Made by a program: the position numbers and the translations under genes
Notes under the pieces: generated by a model
Told to the model about the DNA's origin: nothing
The model's database searches: none
The model's input: only the letters and a program-made list of their open reading frames with translations
From: Paraburkholderia mimosarum LMG 23256 = NBRC 106338
Lineage (GTDB): Bacteria > Pseudomonadota > Gammaproteobacteria > Burkholderiales > Burkholderiaceae
DNA: 64,000 nucleotides
Assembly: GCF_000739815.1 (NCBI RefSeq)
Contig: NZ_BBJJ01000001.1
Coordinates: 372,001-436,000, forward strand
Direction: 5' to 3'
Shown here: one piece after another, positions 26,828-35,089 of the stretch
Position numbering within the stretch: position 1 is the stretch's first letter
Layout of the letters: every line of letters begins with the position of its first letter

Positions 26828-27094
26828 TCACGGACCGGCTTCCGTCTTTTGTCGTAGCGCGATTGCCGGCTGGGCATCACTGGCGGCCATGAGTCGCCGC
26901 ATCGAAGACTCGCAGGCATCGACCGCCATGAAGTCGGTCAGACGCGCGTGGCCGCCATCGCATTCGAAATCGGTTCGCACTACTAGCGTATCGGTTTCGT
27001 AGCAACGGCTGACACTGCACGTCGGTCGAGCGGGTCCCACTTGCCAGTGGCCGTTTTCAGGCGGGACTAGCGGGACCAGCGGAACTAGCGGCAC
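26828..27094 (-). pseudogene. Remnant of a GH15 glucoamylase/trehalase-type gene
   Basis: The frame reads ENGHWQVGPARPTC, then RCYETDTLVVRTDFECDGGH and ARLTDFMAV. This is recognisable as part of the N-terminal beta-sandwich domain of GH15 proteins, in which a strand like YxxDTLVLRTxFE is followed by RLTDFM. Everything before and after is missing, including the catalytic (alpha/alpha)6 barrel, in a family whose members are normally about 600 residues. The fragment is about 60 residues long, so this is a decayed gene. The upstream end runs into a short tandem repeat. Confidence 0.7.
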
Positions 27095-27095
27095 C
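27063..27095. repeat. 9-base imperfect tandem repeat
   Basis: Units GGGACTAGC, GGGACCAGC and GGAACTAGC, then a partial GGCACC, lie end to end at 27063-27095 at the edge of the GH15 remnant. Read on the minus strand they would give a Pro-Leu-Val repeat. This is probably the scar of the event that removed the rest of that gene. Confidence 0.8.
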
Positions 27096-27097
27096 GC

Positions 27098-27496
27098 CTA
27101 ACCGATGCCCGGAAAGTAGTCGCCATCGGCGCGGGCGGCGAAGGTCGCATCGTCGAGCGTGATGTCGAACGCGCAAGCCTCGTTTCGGGGTGACGCACGG
27201 CGGCCGGCATCGTAACCCGATCGCACCCGGCGCCCTATGCGCTGCTGGATCGTGCGCCGCTGCGCGGTGTCGAGGCCCGCATAGCGTTCGATTTGTGCGC
27301 GTGTCGCGTGGATGGTGGCCGCGCAGCGTGAGTCGAGCGTGGTATCACGATGCGATTCCACCACCCAGCTCAGATGCAGGATGACCGCGTTGCCTTCGTA
27401 GAGCCTGCTGACAGCAGGGCTCTTCGGCGATGCGAAGAGCCGGGAGAGGGCAATCTGGATCTCTTCCAGCCGTTGCTCGAAATCGTATGTCTTCAT
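27098..27496 (-). CDS. DUF3022-like hypothetical protein
   Basis: The 132-residue protein from ATG 27496 begins MKTYDFEQRLEEIQIALSRL. It contains VILHLSWVVESHRDTTLDSR, a helical block and the C-terminal PRNEACAFDITLDDATF. This pattern resembles DUF3022 proteins that are largely confined to Burkholderia and relatives. No signal peptide or catalytic motif is evident. Function unknown. Confidence 0.68.
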   Translation of the reverse strand: MKTYDFEQRLEEIQIALSRLFASPKSPAVSRLYEGNAVILHLSWVVESHRDTTLDSRCAATIHATRAQIERYAGLDTAQRRTIQQRIGRRVRSGYDAGRRASPRNEACAFDITLDDATFAARADGDYFPGIG

Positions 27497-27684
27497 GGTC
27501 GTTCCGGATTTGCGCTCACCGGTTCGCGCTTCGAACGCCCAGGGCGCACTCAGCAGCCTTCCATCAATCGGTGATGCGCACGCGTTTTGGCCGCAAACGG
27601 CGTGCCGCGCCAGGGAAATCTCGAATGCGTCAAGGCATTGTCCATGCGCACCTGGGAAGTAACAGGTTGCGGAGGAGGTGACAC

Positions 27685-28161
27685 ATGAGAGAGTCGTCCG
27701 TGATCGTCGTGGTTCGCCGGGAAGACCCTTGCACACTCGATGCGCGCATGCTGCTCGACGAACTGAGCGCCCTCGCTGCGCTCTATGGCGCATCCACTGC
27801 GTCATCCCGGTTTCATGACGGGGACGTGCAGACCGCACGCAGCGCGTTCGTCGTCGCGCGCACGACCGATGGCGAAGCGATCGGTTGCGGCGCCCTGAGC
27901 CGATACTCTTTCGAGGTCGCCGAATTCACGCGCATCTATCGGCGCCCGGAGTGGCCGGGAGCCGGTTCGGGAATTCTCCGGTTCCTCGAAAGCCAGGCAG
28001 CGGGCATGGGCTACCGGCGAATCGTACTGGAGACGCACGAAGAGAACCGGCGAGCCCTCGCCTTCTATCTTCGTCACGGGTATGAGTTGGTCCAGCGGAG
28101 AGGCGACGGCGGCACGAGCGATGTTCGCGGCCTTCGCAAGTCGCTGGAAAAGATCGTTTAG
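27685..28161 (+). CDS. GNAT family N-acetyltransferase
   Basis: The 158-residue protein shows the GNAT fold. A first strand contains FVVARTTDGEAIGCGAL. The acetyl-CoA binding region has RRPEWPGAGSGILRFLESQA, in which the Q/RxxGxG/A loop is present as PGAGSG. The C-terminal VLETHEENRRALAFYLRHGY motif is typical of the IVLETxxxNxxAxxxYxxxGF class. GGAGGAGG precedes ATG 27685. The acceptor substrate is unknown; no toxin-antitoxin partner lies upstream. Confidence 0.9.
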   Translation: MRESSVIVVVRREDPCTLDARMLLDELSALAALYGASTASSRFHDGDVQTARSAFVVARTTDGEAIGCGALSRYSFEVAEFTRIYRRPEWPGAGSGILRFLESQAAGMGYRRIVLETHEENRRALAFYLRHGYELVQRRGDGGTSDVRGLRKSLEKIV

Positions 28162-28280
28162 GACGGGGCGGGCGCCAGACGGTCTCCGTCGCCGCACGGT
28201 GAACGTGTGCCCTGATGACCCGAAGTGCGCGAGCGCGCGTTGCGGCCCGGTCGATCACCTGGACCCACGTCACAGCGTCG

Positions 28281-28433
28281 TCACAGCCGCGTCCATCTGC
28301 ACCAGTCATGGTGGTCCAGGTTGCGCAGCAGTTCCGCGCGCCGCTTTTCGCGGCGATAGTGGGCTATCACCGACGTTGCCGCTACTGCCAACGCCATCGT
28401 GCCGAATGCAATGACCAGCAATGAGGCTTCCAT
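28281..28433 (-). CDS. Small single-span membrane protein
   Basis: A 50-residue protein not obvious from long-frame searches: MEASLLVIAFGTMALAVAAT, then SVIAHYRREKRRAELLRNLD and HHDWCRWTRL. It has one N-terminal membrane helix followed by a strongly basic cytoplasmic segment. A GGAG site lies before the ATG at 28433. No family is recognised. Similar one-helix proteins with basic tails occur near signalling genes. Confidence 0.6.
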   Translation of the reverse strand: MEASLLVIAFGTMALAVAATSVIAHYRREKRRAELLRNLDHHDWCRWTRL

Positions 28434-28824
28434 GTCAGTCTCCTTGTCAAGTCGAGTATTTGCAGCGGATCCGAAACGAGAGTAATCGAAACGTACGGGA
28501 AATTGTACAGCGCTGCCATGTCCGAATAGTGGGATTTATGGACAATCGCGCCCGCGCGGCGGCCCGCGTGCCTCAACGCTGGCGGCACCCGCGCAGCGGG
28601 CGCCAGGCATGGAAATTGCGAAATCGATTTCATGGCCCGTGGCGCAGTCTGAGGGCGCGTGCATAGCATGCCGAATGAAATTGATTCCATTTCAGGAGCG
28701 AGCGTCCGATGCTCGACGCCGAGCGCGGCTCGCCGAAACGTGGAATTAATTTTTTGCGGTGCATTCTGCTTTCATTGTTCCGCCGTATATTTCGACGAGC
28801 GACGTTCCCCCTCTGGAGAGACAG
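28434..28824. other. Promoter region before the recombinase-like gene, 391 bases
   Basis: No gene is visible. The region is AT-rich compared with its neighbours in two parts and contains the repeated operator-like sequence listed separately. The frame of the following gene is open back to GTG 28759, but nothing upstream of TTG 28825 looks conserved. Confidence 0.6.
28620..28690. promoter_or_regulatory. Pair of repeated operator-like sites GAAATYGATTYCAT
   Basis: GAAATCGATTTCAT at 28620-28633 and GAAATTGATTCCAT at 28677-28690 match at 12 of 14 positions and are 57 bases apart. The first contains a perfect 12-base palindrome (GAAATCGATTTC); the second lies within TGAAATTGATTCCATTTCA with 6-base outer arms. 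A weaker relative, AAATTGATTTG, lies at the start of the CheB gene (about 29522). They look like binding sites for a dimeric regulator, possibly the adjacent recombinase-like protein. Confidence 0.55.
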
Positions 28825-29421
28825 TTGCAGCGGACCTACTTTTACCTCAACGGTGTGAGCGAGGGCTTTTTCCCCGAGCAGGAAGTCATCCGGCTCGACA
28901 AGGCCGGTTACACGGTCGCGCTCAACCGCGTCGCGGTCGAAAACGCGCCGCCGTATCTCGCCGCGGAAAATCGCGCCGTGCTGAGCGCCCTCATCAGGCG
29001 CCTCTCGCGCGGCGATTTACTGGTGGTCCTCGAACTTTCGTCCCTGGGCGGCAGCCCGAGCGACGTGCTGTCGACCTTGATGAAATGCCGCAAGGAGGGC
29101 ATTTCCGTTCGTTGTGTGGAATTCGGCAACGTCGATCTGGCGAGCGCCAGCGAGCCCCAGGCGGTCAAGATGCTGAGGGCCATCGTGCGAATGGACACGA
29201 AGACCCGCAGCGAACGCAGCAGCCAGGGCCTCAAGCGCGCGCAATTGAGCGGGCGGCCCACAGGAAGGCCGATCTCGCTTTCACTGAAGGACCGGGAGCG
29301 CGTGATCGACTTGCTCGACCAGGGGCTCACGGTCAGCGAAATTGCCCGCCGGTTCGAAACTTCCCGGCAAACCATCATGCGCATACGCGCGTCTTCCGGC
29401 GCGTTCGTCGAGGCGGGATAG
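28825..29421 (+). CDS. Serine recombinase-like DNA-binding protein, probably catalytically inactive
   Basis: TTG 28825 is preferred over GTG 28759 because GGAG lies at 28815-28818, giving 198 residues. The N-terminal domain follows the resolvase layout: YFYLNGVSEG in place of YxRVSTxDQ, then GDLLVVLELSSLGGSPSDV in place of GDTLVVxxLDRLGRSxxDL. The two catalytic arginines of LDRLGR are Ser and Gly. The C-terminal part has SGRPTGRPISL and a helix-turn-helix, LTVSEIARRFETSRQTIMRI, the usual DNA-binding end. A regulator derived from a recombinase is the best reading. It lies 100 bases upstream of the CheB gene on the same strand. Confidence 0.75.
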   Translation: MQRTYFYLNGVSEGFFPEQEVIRLDKAGYTVALNRVAVENAPPYLAAENRAVLSALIRRLSRGDLLVVLELSSLGGSPSDVLSTLMKCRKEGISVRCVEFGNVDLASASEPQAVKMLRAIVRMDTKTRSERSSQGLKRAQLSGRPTGRPISLSLKDRERVIDLLDQGLTVSEIARRFETSRQTIMRIRASSGAFVEAG

Positions 29422-29524
29422 CTCCGCGGTGTGGGGCGTTTGCGGATCGCCGCCCAGGGCCGTCGTTGAAAACACCAGGCACAGCCCATGCGAAGGCACG
29501 AGCATCGGTCACACTGGAACCAAA

Positions 29525-30109
29525 TTGATTTGTCGGGACTTCATCGCGATAGGCGCGTCGTGGGGCGGGGTCGATGCCTTGCGCACCCTGGTGGCCGGAT
29601 TGCCGGAACATCTGCCCGCCACGATAGCGATTGTTCAACATGTGGGCGCGAACGCCAGCGTGCTGCCGTCGCTGCTCGGTATGGCCGGCCCGCTTGCGGT
29701 TGCCCATGCCAGAGACGGCGAAAAATACCAGCGCGGCAGAATCTATGTTGCGCCGCCCGATTTCCATCTGCTGGTGGATGGCGAGCGCCTGCGCCTCTCG
29801 CATGGCTCGAAGGAAAATCTCGCGCGGCCCGCGATCGATCCGCTCTTGCGCAGCGTGGCTGCCACGCTGGGCACCCGCGCAATCGGCGTGATCCTGACGG
29901 GCATGCTGGACGACGGCGCGGCGGGTCTTGCGCAGATCCGCGCCCATGGCGGCACAGCGATCGTTCAGGACCCGTACGACGCCTTCGCCGGCGACATGCC
30001 GAGACACGCGGCGCCTTACGCCGACTACGTTCTCCCGCTCGCGAAGCTCCCCGCAGCGTTGATTGCGCTGACGGACTGCGCAATCCACCCCCGATCGAAC
30101 ACACGGTGA
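29525..30109 (+). CDS. cheB: Stand-alone CheB methylesterase domain protein
   Basis: The 194-residue protein is a CheB catalytic domain without a receiver. The triad is complete: Ser in GASWGG, His in IVQHVG and Asp in TGMLDDGAAG. The frame has no ATG near the fold, so TTG 29525 is taken as start; no strong ribosome binding site is visible and the start remains uncertain. CheB domains demethylate or deamidate chemoreceptors, but no chemoreceptor or other che gene lies nearby, so the target is unknown. It precedes a large CheB-CheR kinase fusion by 162 bases. Confidence 0.86.
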   Translation: MICRDFIAIGASWGGVDALRTLVAGLPEHLPATIAIVQHVGANASVLPSLLGMAGPLAVAHARDGEKYQRGRIYVAPPDFHLLVDGERLRLSHGSKENLARPAIDPLLRSVAATLGTRAIGVILTGMLDDGAAGLAQIRAHGGTAIVQDPYDAFAGDMPRHAAPYADYVLPLAKLPAALIALTDCAIHPRSNTR

Positions 30110-30271
30110 GTTCGCGGGTTCGTTCCAGCGCGGCAATGTCCTATAAAACTATCGCAGCCTGCCTCGCGAGGGGGATAATATCTGACTGCGCGGGCGCTCC
30201 CTGCGCATGTCACATGTCTGGATTCCAGGCAGCGGCGGGCACAATATTTCTCTAAAAAGGACAGGCCAGCC

Positions 30272-33200
30272 ATGGCGAAAAAACGTGGGCACATTCTTCC
30301 AGGTCAAGCGAAGCATCCGGTTGTCGGGATCGGCGCATCGGCCGGCGGACTGAGCGCGCTTCTCAGTTTCTTCGAGGCGTTGCCCGCACATACATCGATG
30401 GCTTTTGTCGTCGTGGTCCATCTTGCGCCCGACCACGTCAGCAATCTCCCCGGGCTGCTGCAGAAAGCGACCGCGATGCCCATCGTGGAAGTCACGAAAC
30501 CGACTCCCATCGAGCCCGATCACGTCTACCTGATCGCGCCGTCGCTCGCGCTGACGATGGTCGACGACTACCTGCGGGTCGATCCGAACCCGCCCGAGCA
30601 GGGGCGCCGCGCCGCCATCGACGTGTTTTTCCGGACCCTCGCCGAGGCGCACCGTGAAAGGGCGATCGGCATCGTGCTGTCCGGCGCGGGTTCGGACGGC
30701 TCCGCCGGCCTTTCGCGCATCAAGGAAATGGGCGGCATCACGTTGGCCCAGGACCCGTCCGAAGCCGAATATGAAAGCATGCCGCGTAGCGCCATCGCCA
30801 CCGGCACGGTCGATTTCGTGCTCACCGCGGCGGAGATGCCGCAGCGGCTGCTGGATTTGTGGTCGACCGCCAAGGATATTCATCTGCCCACGCTGGAAAA
30901 CGAAAAGCGCGAGCAGGATCTGAGCAACGAGGCCGCCGAGCGCGCCCTGCGCGAAATCATGGTGATCCTGCGTACGCGTACCGCGCATGATTTCCGCCAT
31001 TACAAGCGGGCGACCGTGATGCGCCGCATCGAACGCCGCTTGCAGGTCAACGGCATCACCGATCTCCAGGCCTATCGCGACTACCTCCATGTGCATCCGG
31101 AAGAAACGCAGGCGCTGCTCCAGGACATGCTGATCAGCGTGACCAACTTCTTCCGCGACAAGGAAGCGTTCGACGTACTCGAGCGCGACGTGCTTCCGGG
31201 CATATTCGAAGGCCGCGGCGACGGCGACAAGATCCGCGTATGGTCCGTCGGCTGCGCAACGGGCGAGGAGGCGTATTCGCTCGCGATGCTGATGCAGGAG
31301 CGTGCGCTCAAGTCGTCCGAGGGCGTTTCCTTCCAGGTATTTGCCACCGACATCGACGAACGGGCCATTGCCTTCGCGCGCGCCGGCCTCTATCCCGATT
31401 CCATTCTCGCCGACGTGGCGCCGGGCCGCGTGCGCCAGTTCTTTTCGAAGGATTCCGCGCATTACCGCGTCAAGAAGGAACTGCGCGAGCACATGCTGTT
31501 CGCGCATCACAACGTGCTCAGCGATCCGCCGTTCTCGCGGCTCGATCTCATCTGCTGCCGCAATCTGCTCATCTATCTCGACCGGGAAGCGCAGAACGAC
31601 ATTCTGAAGATGTTCCATTTCGCCCTGCGTCCGGGCGGTGTGCTGTTTCTCGGCAGCTCCGAATCGGCGGATAGCGTCAGCTCGATGTTCACCGTCATCG
31701 ACAAGCGCAACCGCATCTATCGCGCGAACGTCGCAGTGCGCGGCGATGCGCCTGTCCCGGTGGCGATGTCCGGAACCGTCAACCTGCGCCCGGTCGTCGC
31801 GACGGCCCAGCCGCCGGGCGGCCGGCGCTTTTCGTTCGGCGATCTGCATCAGCGCCTCGTCGAACAATACGCGCCGCCCAGCGTCCTCGTCAGCCGCGAT
31901 TCCGAAATCGTCCACTTGTCCGATCGCGCGGGGCGCTTTCTGCAGTATTCGGGCGGCGAGCCGTCCCACAATATCGTGGCGGCAGTGCGCCCCGAACTGC
32001 GGGTGGAACTGCGCACGGCGATCTACCAGGCGTTGCACACTAATCGAAGCGTCGAGGCCCGCAAGGTGCGCATCGAGCGCGACGGGCGCTCGTATTTCGT
32101 CAACATGACGACGCGCCCCGTGCACGATCCCGAAGCCAATGCGGACTTCGTGCTCGTGCTGTTCGACGAAGTCGAGGACAGCATGAGTGGCGCGGAGGAG
32201 GTCACAACCGGCGACACCCAGAAAGATCCCATCATCGGCCAGCTCGAACGCGAGCTGCAGCGCACGAAGGAGCAACTCCAGTCGACCGTCGAGCAATCGG
32301 AAACCTCGACGGAGGAATTGAAGGCCTCCAACGAGGAGCTTCAGGCCATCAACGAGGAACTGCGTTCGGCGACCGAGGAGCTGGAGACCAGCAAGGAAGA
32401 ACTGCAGTCGATCAACGAAGAGCTCACCACCGTCAACGCCGAGCTGAAGTCGAAGGTCGAGGAAACGGGCAAGATCAACGACGACTTGCAGAACCTGATT
32501 GCCGCCAACGACATCGGCACGATCTTCGTCGACCGCAATATCTGCATCAAGCGCTATACGCCCCGCGCAACGGACGTCTTCAGCATCATTCCCTCGGACA
32601 TCGGCCGCTCCTTGCTCGACATCACGCACCGGCTCGAGTACGACAAGCTTGCCGACGACGCCGCAGAGGCCTTCGATTCGCTGCGCCTCATCGAACGCGA
32701 GCTGCGGAGCAACGACGGGCGCTGGTATCTTGCGCGCTTCGTGCCCTACCGGACGACGGAAGACCGCATCGACGGCGCGGTGCTGTCCTTCATCGACATC
32801 ACGGACCGGCGCCGCGCCGAAGACCGGTTGCGCGAAGGCGAGCGGCGCATGCGCATCGTGGCCGAGGGTACCAAGGATTACGCGATCATCACATTCGACG
32901 ACGACGGCTTGATCACCAGCTGGAATGCGGGTGCGGCGCGCATATTCGGATACACCGAAGCGGAGATGATCGGGCAATCCGCCGAGATGCTTTCGACCGA
33001 CGAAGACCGCGCCAATCATGTCGCGCAACGGGAATTCGCCGAGGCCCGCCTGAACGGCCGCATGGAGGAGGAACGGTGGCATGTTCGCAAGGACGGAAGC
33101 CGGTTCTTCGCGAGCGGGGTGCTCTCGCGTCTGGATGAACCGGGTATCAGCGGATTTGCGAAGATTGCCCGCGATCTCAGCGAATTCCACGCGACGCAGT

Positions 33201-34426
33201 CGAGCGTGCACGCCATTCAGACCGAACCGCCCCACGGCGTTGACCGCGATGCCCAGCGGCGCCGCGACGAATTTCTCGCAGTCGTGTCACACGAACTCAA
33301 GCATCCGCTCAATCTGATTTCCGCGAGCGCGGAATTGATTGCGCGCGCGCCAGAAACGAGGAATAACCTGAACGTTTCGCGGGCGACCGATACGATCCGG
33401 CGCACCGTGATCGGACAGGCGCAGATCATCGATGACCTGCTCGACGTGTCGCGTGTGCGCACCGGCAAGCTTTCGATGGTGCGCACGGTGATCGACATGC
33501 GCGAGATCGTGCAGCGCGTGACCGACGCCGTTCGCGAGGAAGCGAGCCAGCAAGGCATCGCACTCAACGTCTCGATGAGCGAGACGCCCGTCATCATTTA
33601 TGCCGATCTGACTCGCATTGAGCAGGTCGTCTGGAATCTGGTCAGCAATGCGCTGAAGTTCACGTCGCGCGGTTCGGTGAAGGTCTCGCTGCAGGTCAAC
33701 GAACACGGCGAGGCCGTCCTGCGGGTGGCGGACACGGGTAGCGGCATCGCGCCCGCGCTGTTGCCCCATGTCTTCGAGATGTACGAGCAGGGCCGCGATC
33801 CAGGCATGCGCCGTTCGGGGCTGGGTATCGGACTCGCGCTGGTGAAGGATCTCGTGACCTTGCATGGCGGCGCCGTGCGCGCGGAGTCGGACGGCGCCGA
33901 CCGCGGCGCGACCTTTACCGTGACGCTGCCGGCGCACCGCACACTGAGCAGCGTGCACGTCGACGACAATGGCGAGGCCGCCGATGCCTTGAAGGGGCTG
34001 CGTATCCTGATGGTCGACGACGATTCGGCAACCGTCGAAACGTTCAAGCTCTTGCTCGAGGGAGAGGGCGCGACGGTGCAAACGGCGACGAGCGGCGCCG
34101 AAGCGTTGACGATGCTCGACGGCAACGCGCCGGACATCGTGCTGTCCGATCTCGGCATGCCGGACATGGACGGACTGGAGTTCGTCGCCAAATTGCGCAA
34201 AGAGCCCGCGATGAAATCGGTGATCTGCATCGCGCTCAGCGGATATGGCCTCGACGCCGACAGACGCGAGGCAGAACGTGCCGGCTTCAATGCGCACCTC
34301 AAGAAGCCTGTCATGCTCGACGACCTGCTGAGCGTCGTGTCCCGTCTGCGGCGTTCGAGGCGGCCCGAAATGGTGGAAGTTGGTCCTGGTGTAACGGAGT
34401 CCCGCGATGGAACGAAAGAAAGCTGA
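30272..34426 (+). CDS. CheB-CheR-PAS-histidine kinase-receiver fusion protein
   Basis: The 1384-residue cytoplasmic protein starts at ATG 30272 behind AAGGA. The first ~195 residues form a CheB methylesterase (Ser23, His50, Asp142). A CheR methyltransferase follows (about 220-490, SAM motif VGCATGEEAYSLA, and CRNLLIYL). A PAS-like segment is followed by a long coiled coil (about 650-740, repeated ELKASNEELQAINEEL units), two PAS domains, a HisKA domain with His1007 (SHELKHPL), an HATPase (GLGIGL) and a C-terminal receiver with Asp1293. Such proteins couple methylation chemistry with two-component signalling; their targets are mostly unknown. The next gene starts inside its 3' end. Confidence 0.94.
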   Translation: MAKKRGHILPGQAKHPVVGIGASAGGLSALLSFFEALPAHTSMAFVVVVHLAPDHVSNLPGLLQKATAMPIVEVTKPTPIEPDHVYLIAPSLALTMVDDYLRVDPNPPEQGRRAAIDVFFRTLAEAHRERAIGIVLSGAGSDGSAGLSRIKEMGGITLAQDPSEAEYESMPRSAIATGTVDFVLTAAEMPQRLLDLWSTAKDIHLPTLENEKREQDLSNEAAERALREIMVILRTRTAHDFRHYKRATVMRRIERRLQVNGITDLQAYRDYLHVHPEETQALLQDMLISVTNFFRDKEAFDVLERDVLPGIFEGRGDGDKIRVWSVGCATGEEAYSLAMLMQERALKSSEGVSFQVFATDIDERAIAFARAGLYPDSILADVAPGRVRQFFSKDSAHYRVKKELREHMLFAHHNVLSDPPFSRLDLICCRNLLIYLDREAQNDILKMFHFALRPGGVLFLGSSESADSVSSMFTVIDKRNRIYRANVAVRGDAPVPVAMSGTVNLRPVVATAQPPGGRRFSFGDLHQRLVEQYAPPSVLVSRDSEIVHLSDRAGRFLQYSGGEPSHNIVAAVRPELRVELRTAIYQALHTNRSVEARKVRIERDGRSYFVNMTTRPVHDPEANADFVLVLFDEVEDSMSGAEEVTTGDTQKDPIIGQLERELQRTKEQLQSTVEQSETSTEELKASNEELQAINEELRSATEELETSKEELQSINEELTTVNAELKSKVEETGKINDDLQNLIAANDIGTIFVDRNICIKRYTPRATDVFSIIPSDIGRSLLDITHRLEYDKLADDAAEAFDSLRLIERELRSNDGRWYLARFVPYRTTEDRIDGAVLSFIDITDRRRAEDRLREGERRMRIVAEGTKDYAIITFDDDGLITSWNAGAARIFGYTEAEMIGQSAEMLSTDEDRANHVAQREFAEARLNGRMEEERWHVRKDGSRFFASGVLSRLDEPGISGFAKIARDLSEFHATQSSVHAIQTEPPHGVDRDAQRRRDEFLAVVSHELKHPLNLISASAELIARAPETRNNLNVSRATDTIRRTVIGQAQIIDDLLDVSRVRTGKLSMVRTVIDMREIVQRVTDAVREEASQQGIALNVSMSETPVIIYADLTRIEQVVWNLVSNALKFTSRGSVKVSLQVNEHGEAVLRVADTGSGIAPALLPHVFEMYEQGRDPGMRRSGLGIGLALVKDLVTLHGGAVRAESDGADRGATFTVTLPAHRTLSSVHVDDNGEAADALKGLRILMVDDDSATVETFKLLLEGEGATVQTATSGAEALTMLDGNAPDIVLSDLGMPDMDGLEFVAKLRKEPAMKSVICIALSGYGLDADRREAERAGFNAHLKKPVMLDDLLSVVSRLRRSRRPEMVEVGPGVTESRDGTKES

Positions 34427-34628
34427 ACACATCCTGCTCGAAGCCGACGAGATCGCCGGCCTGGTCCTCGACGGCTTCGACATGACGATGGAGACCGAGG
34501 CCGGGCGCGCGCTGTACGATCGCGCGTTTACCGCCTATATCCACAAGGAAATCGGCGATTTACCGGTTGCCGAGCTCTACGACGCCTTGAACGGTTCGCC
34601 CGACGCATTCGAAGTCCGGGCCCTCTAG
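34407..34628 (+). CDS. Small hypothetical protein coupled to the CheB-CheR kinase
   Basis: A 73-residue acidic protein (MERKKAEHILLEADEIAGLV, DGFDMTMETEAGRALYDRAF, PVAELYDALN). Its start lies 20 bases inside the previous gene with ACGGAG upstream, so translation is coupled. No named family is recognised. The helical, charged sequence would suit a small partner or regulator of the kinase; this is inference from position. Confidence 0.68.
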   Translation: MERKKAEHILLEADEIAGLVLDGFDMTMETEAGRALYDRAFTAYIHKEIGDLPVAELYDALNGSPDAFEVRAL

Positions 34629-34641
34629 CCGCCTTCCCGAA

Positions 34642-34680
34642 GGCCGATGCGGCAACGTCGCATGACGTTGCCGCATGGCC
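34642..34680. terminator. Strong hairpin between converging genes
   Basis: ATGCGGCAACGTC (34647-34659) pairs perfectly with GACGTTGCCGCAT (34664-34676) over a GCAT loop, giving 13 pairs. GGCC on each side (34642-34645 and 34677-34680) can extend it past one bulged base. It lies between the small coupled gene and copC, which converge, so it probably ends both transcripts. There is no long T-run. Confidence 0.75.
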
Positions 34681-34699
34681 TCGTTTCATCGGCGCTCGC

Positions 34700-35062
34700 T
34701 CACTTCACGTTGAACGCGTAGTGCCCTTTCGTGCGATGACCATCGGCGGCCACCGCCACCCACACCACCGAATACTTCCCTGGCGTCAATGCATTGAGCG
34801 CCACCGACATGCGCTTGTCGTTGCTCTCATCGACCTTCGCTTTCTCGCGAATGACCGACTTGCCCTGCGCGTCCAGCACGTCGATGGAGCTGAAGGCGGG
34901 CTCGAGCGCGTCGTCGAAGTCGATCACGACCGTAGTGAGCGTGGCCGGCGCGGTGGACCCGGCTGGCGGCTCCTGATGCTTCGGATAAGCGTGCGCCCAG
35001 GCGAGGTGCGCGGCAACGAGCGCGATCGTGGCGACAGCCGTGCGCAATGTGGCGAGTTTCAT
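34700..35062 (-). CDS. copC: Periplasmic copper-binding protein CopC
   Basis: The 120-residue protein has a signal peptide ending in WAHA, so the mature chain begins with the histidine of HAYPKH that binds Cu(II) in CopC. The other ligands are in VAADGHRTKG (Asp and His). The beta-barrel strands VVIDFDDALEPAFSSIDVLD and GKYSVVWVAVAADG are typical. It delivers or buffers copper in the periplasm. No copD membrane partner follows. It is the last gene of a three-gene copper set, 27 bases after the outer-membrane-type protein gene. Confidence 0.93.
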   Translation of the reverse strand: MKLATLRTAVATIALVAAHLAWAHAYPKHQEPPAGSTAPATLTTVVIDFDDALEPAFSSIDVLDAQGKSVIREKAKVDESNDKRMSVALNALTPGKYSVVWVAVAADGHRTKGHYAFNVK

Positions 35063-35089
35063 GGTGAATCTCCTGTTTGATTCTGTGAT

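Noticed and set aside
30149..33235. Minus-strand frame of 1028 codons opposite the CheB-CheR kinase gene
   Set aside because: It is an antisense shadow of a high-GC gene. The plus-strand protein has complete catalytic motifs, whereas the shadow has none and its composition is Arg/His/Ala-rich as expected from reversed codons.
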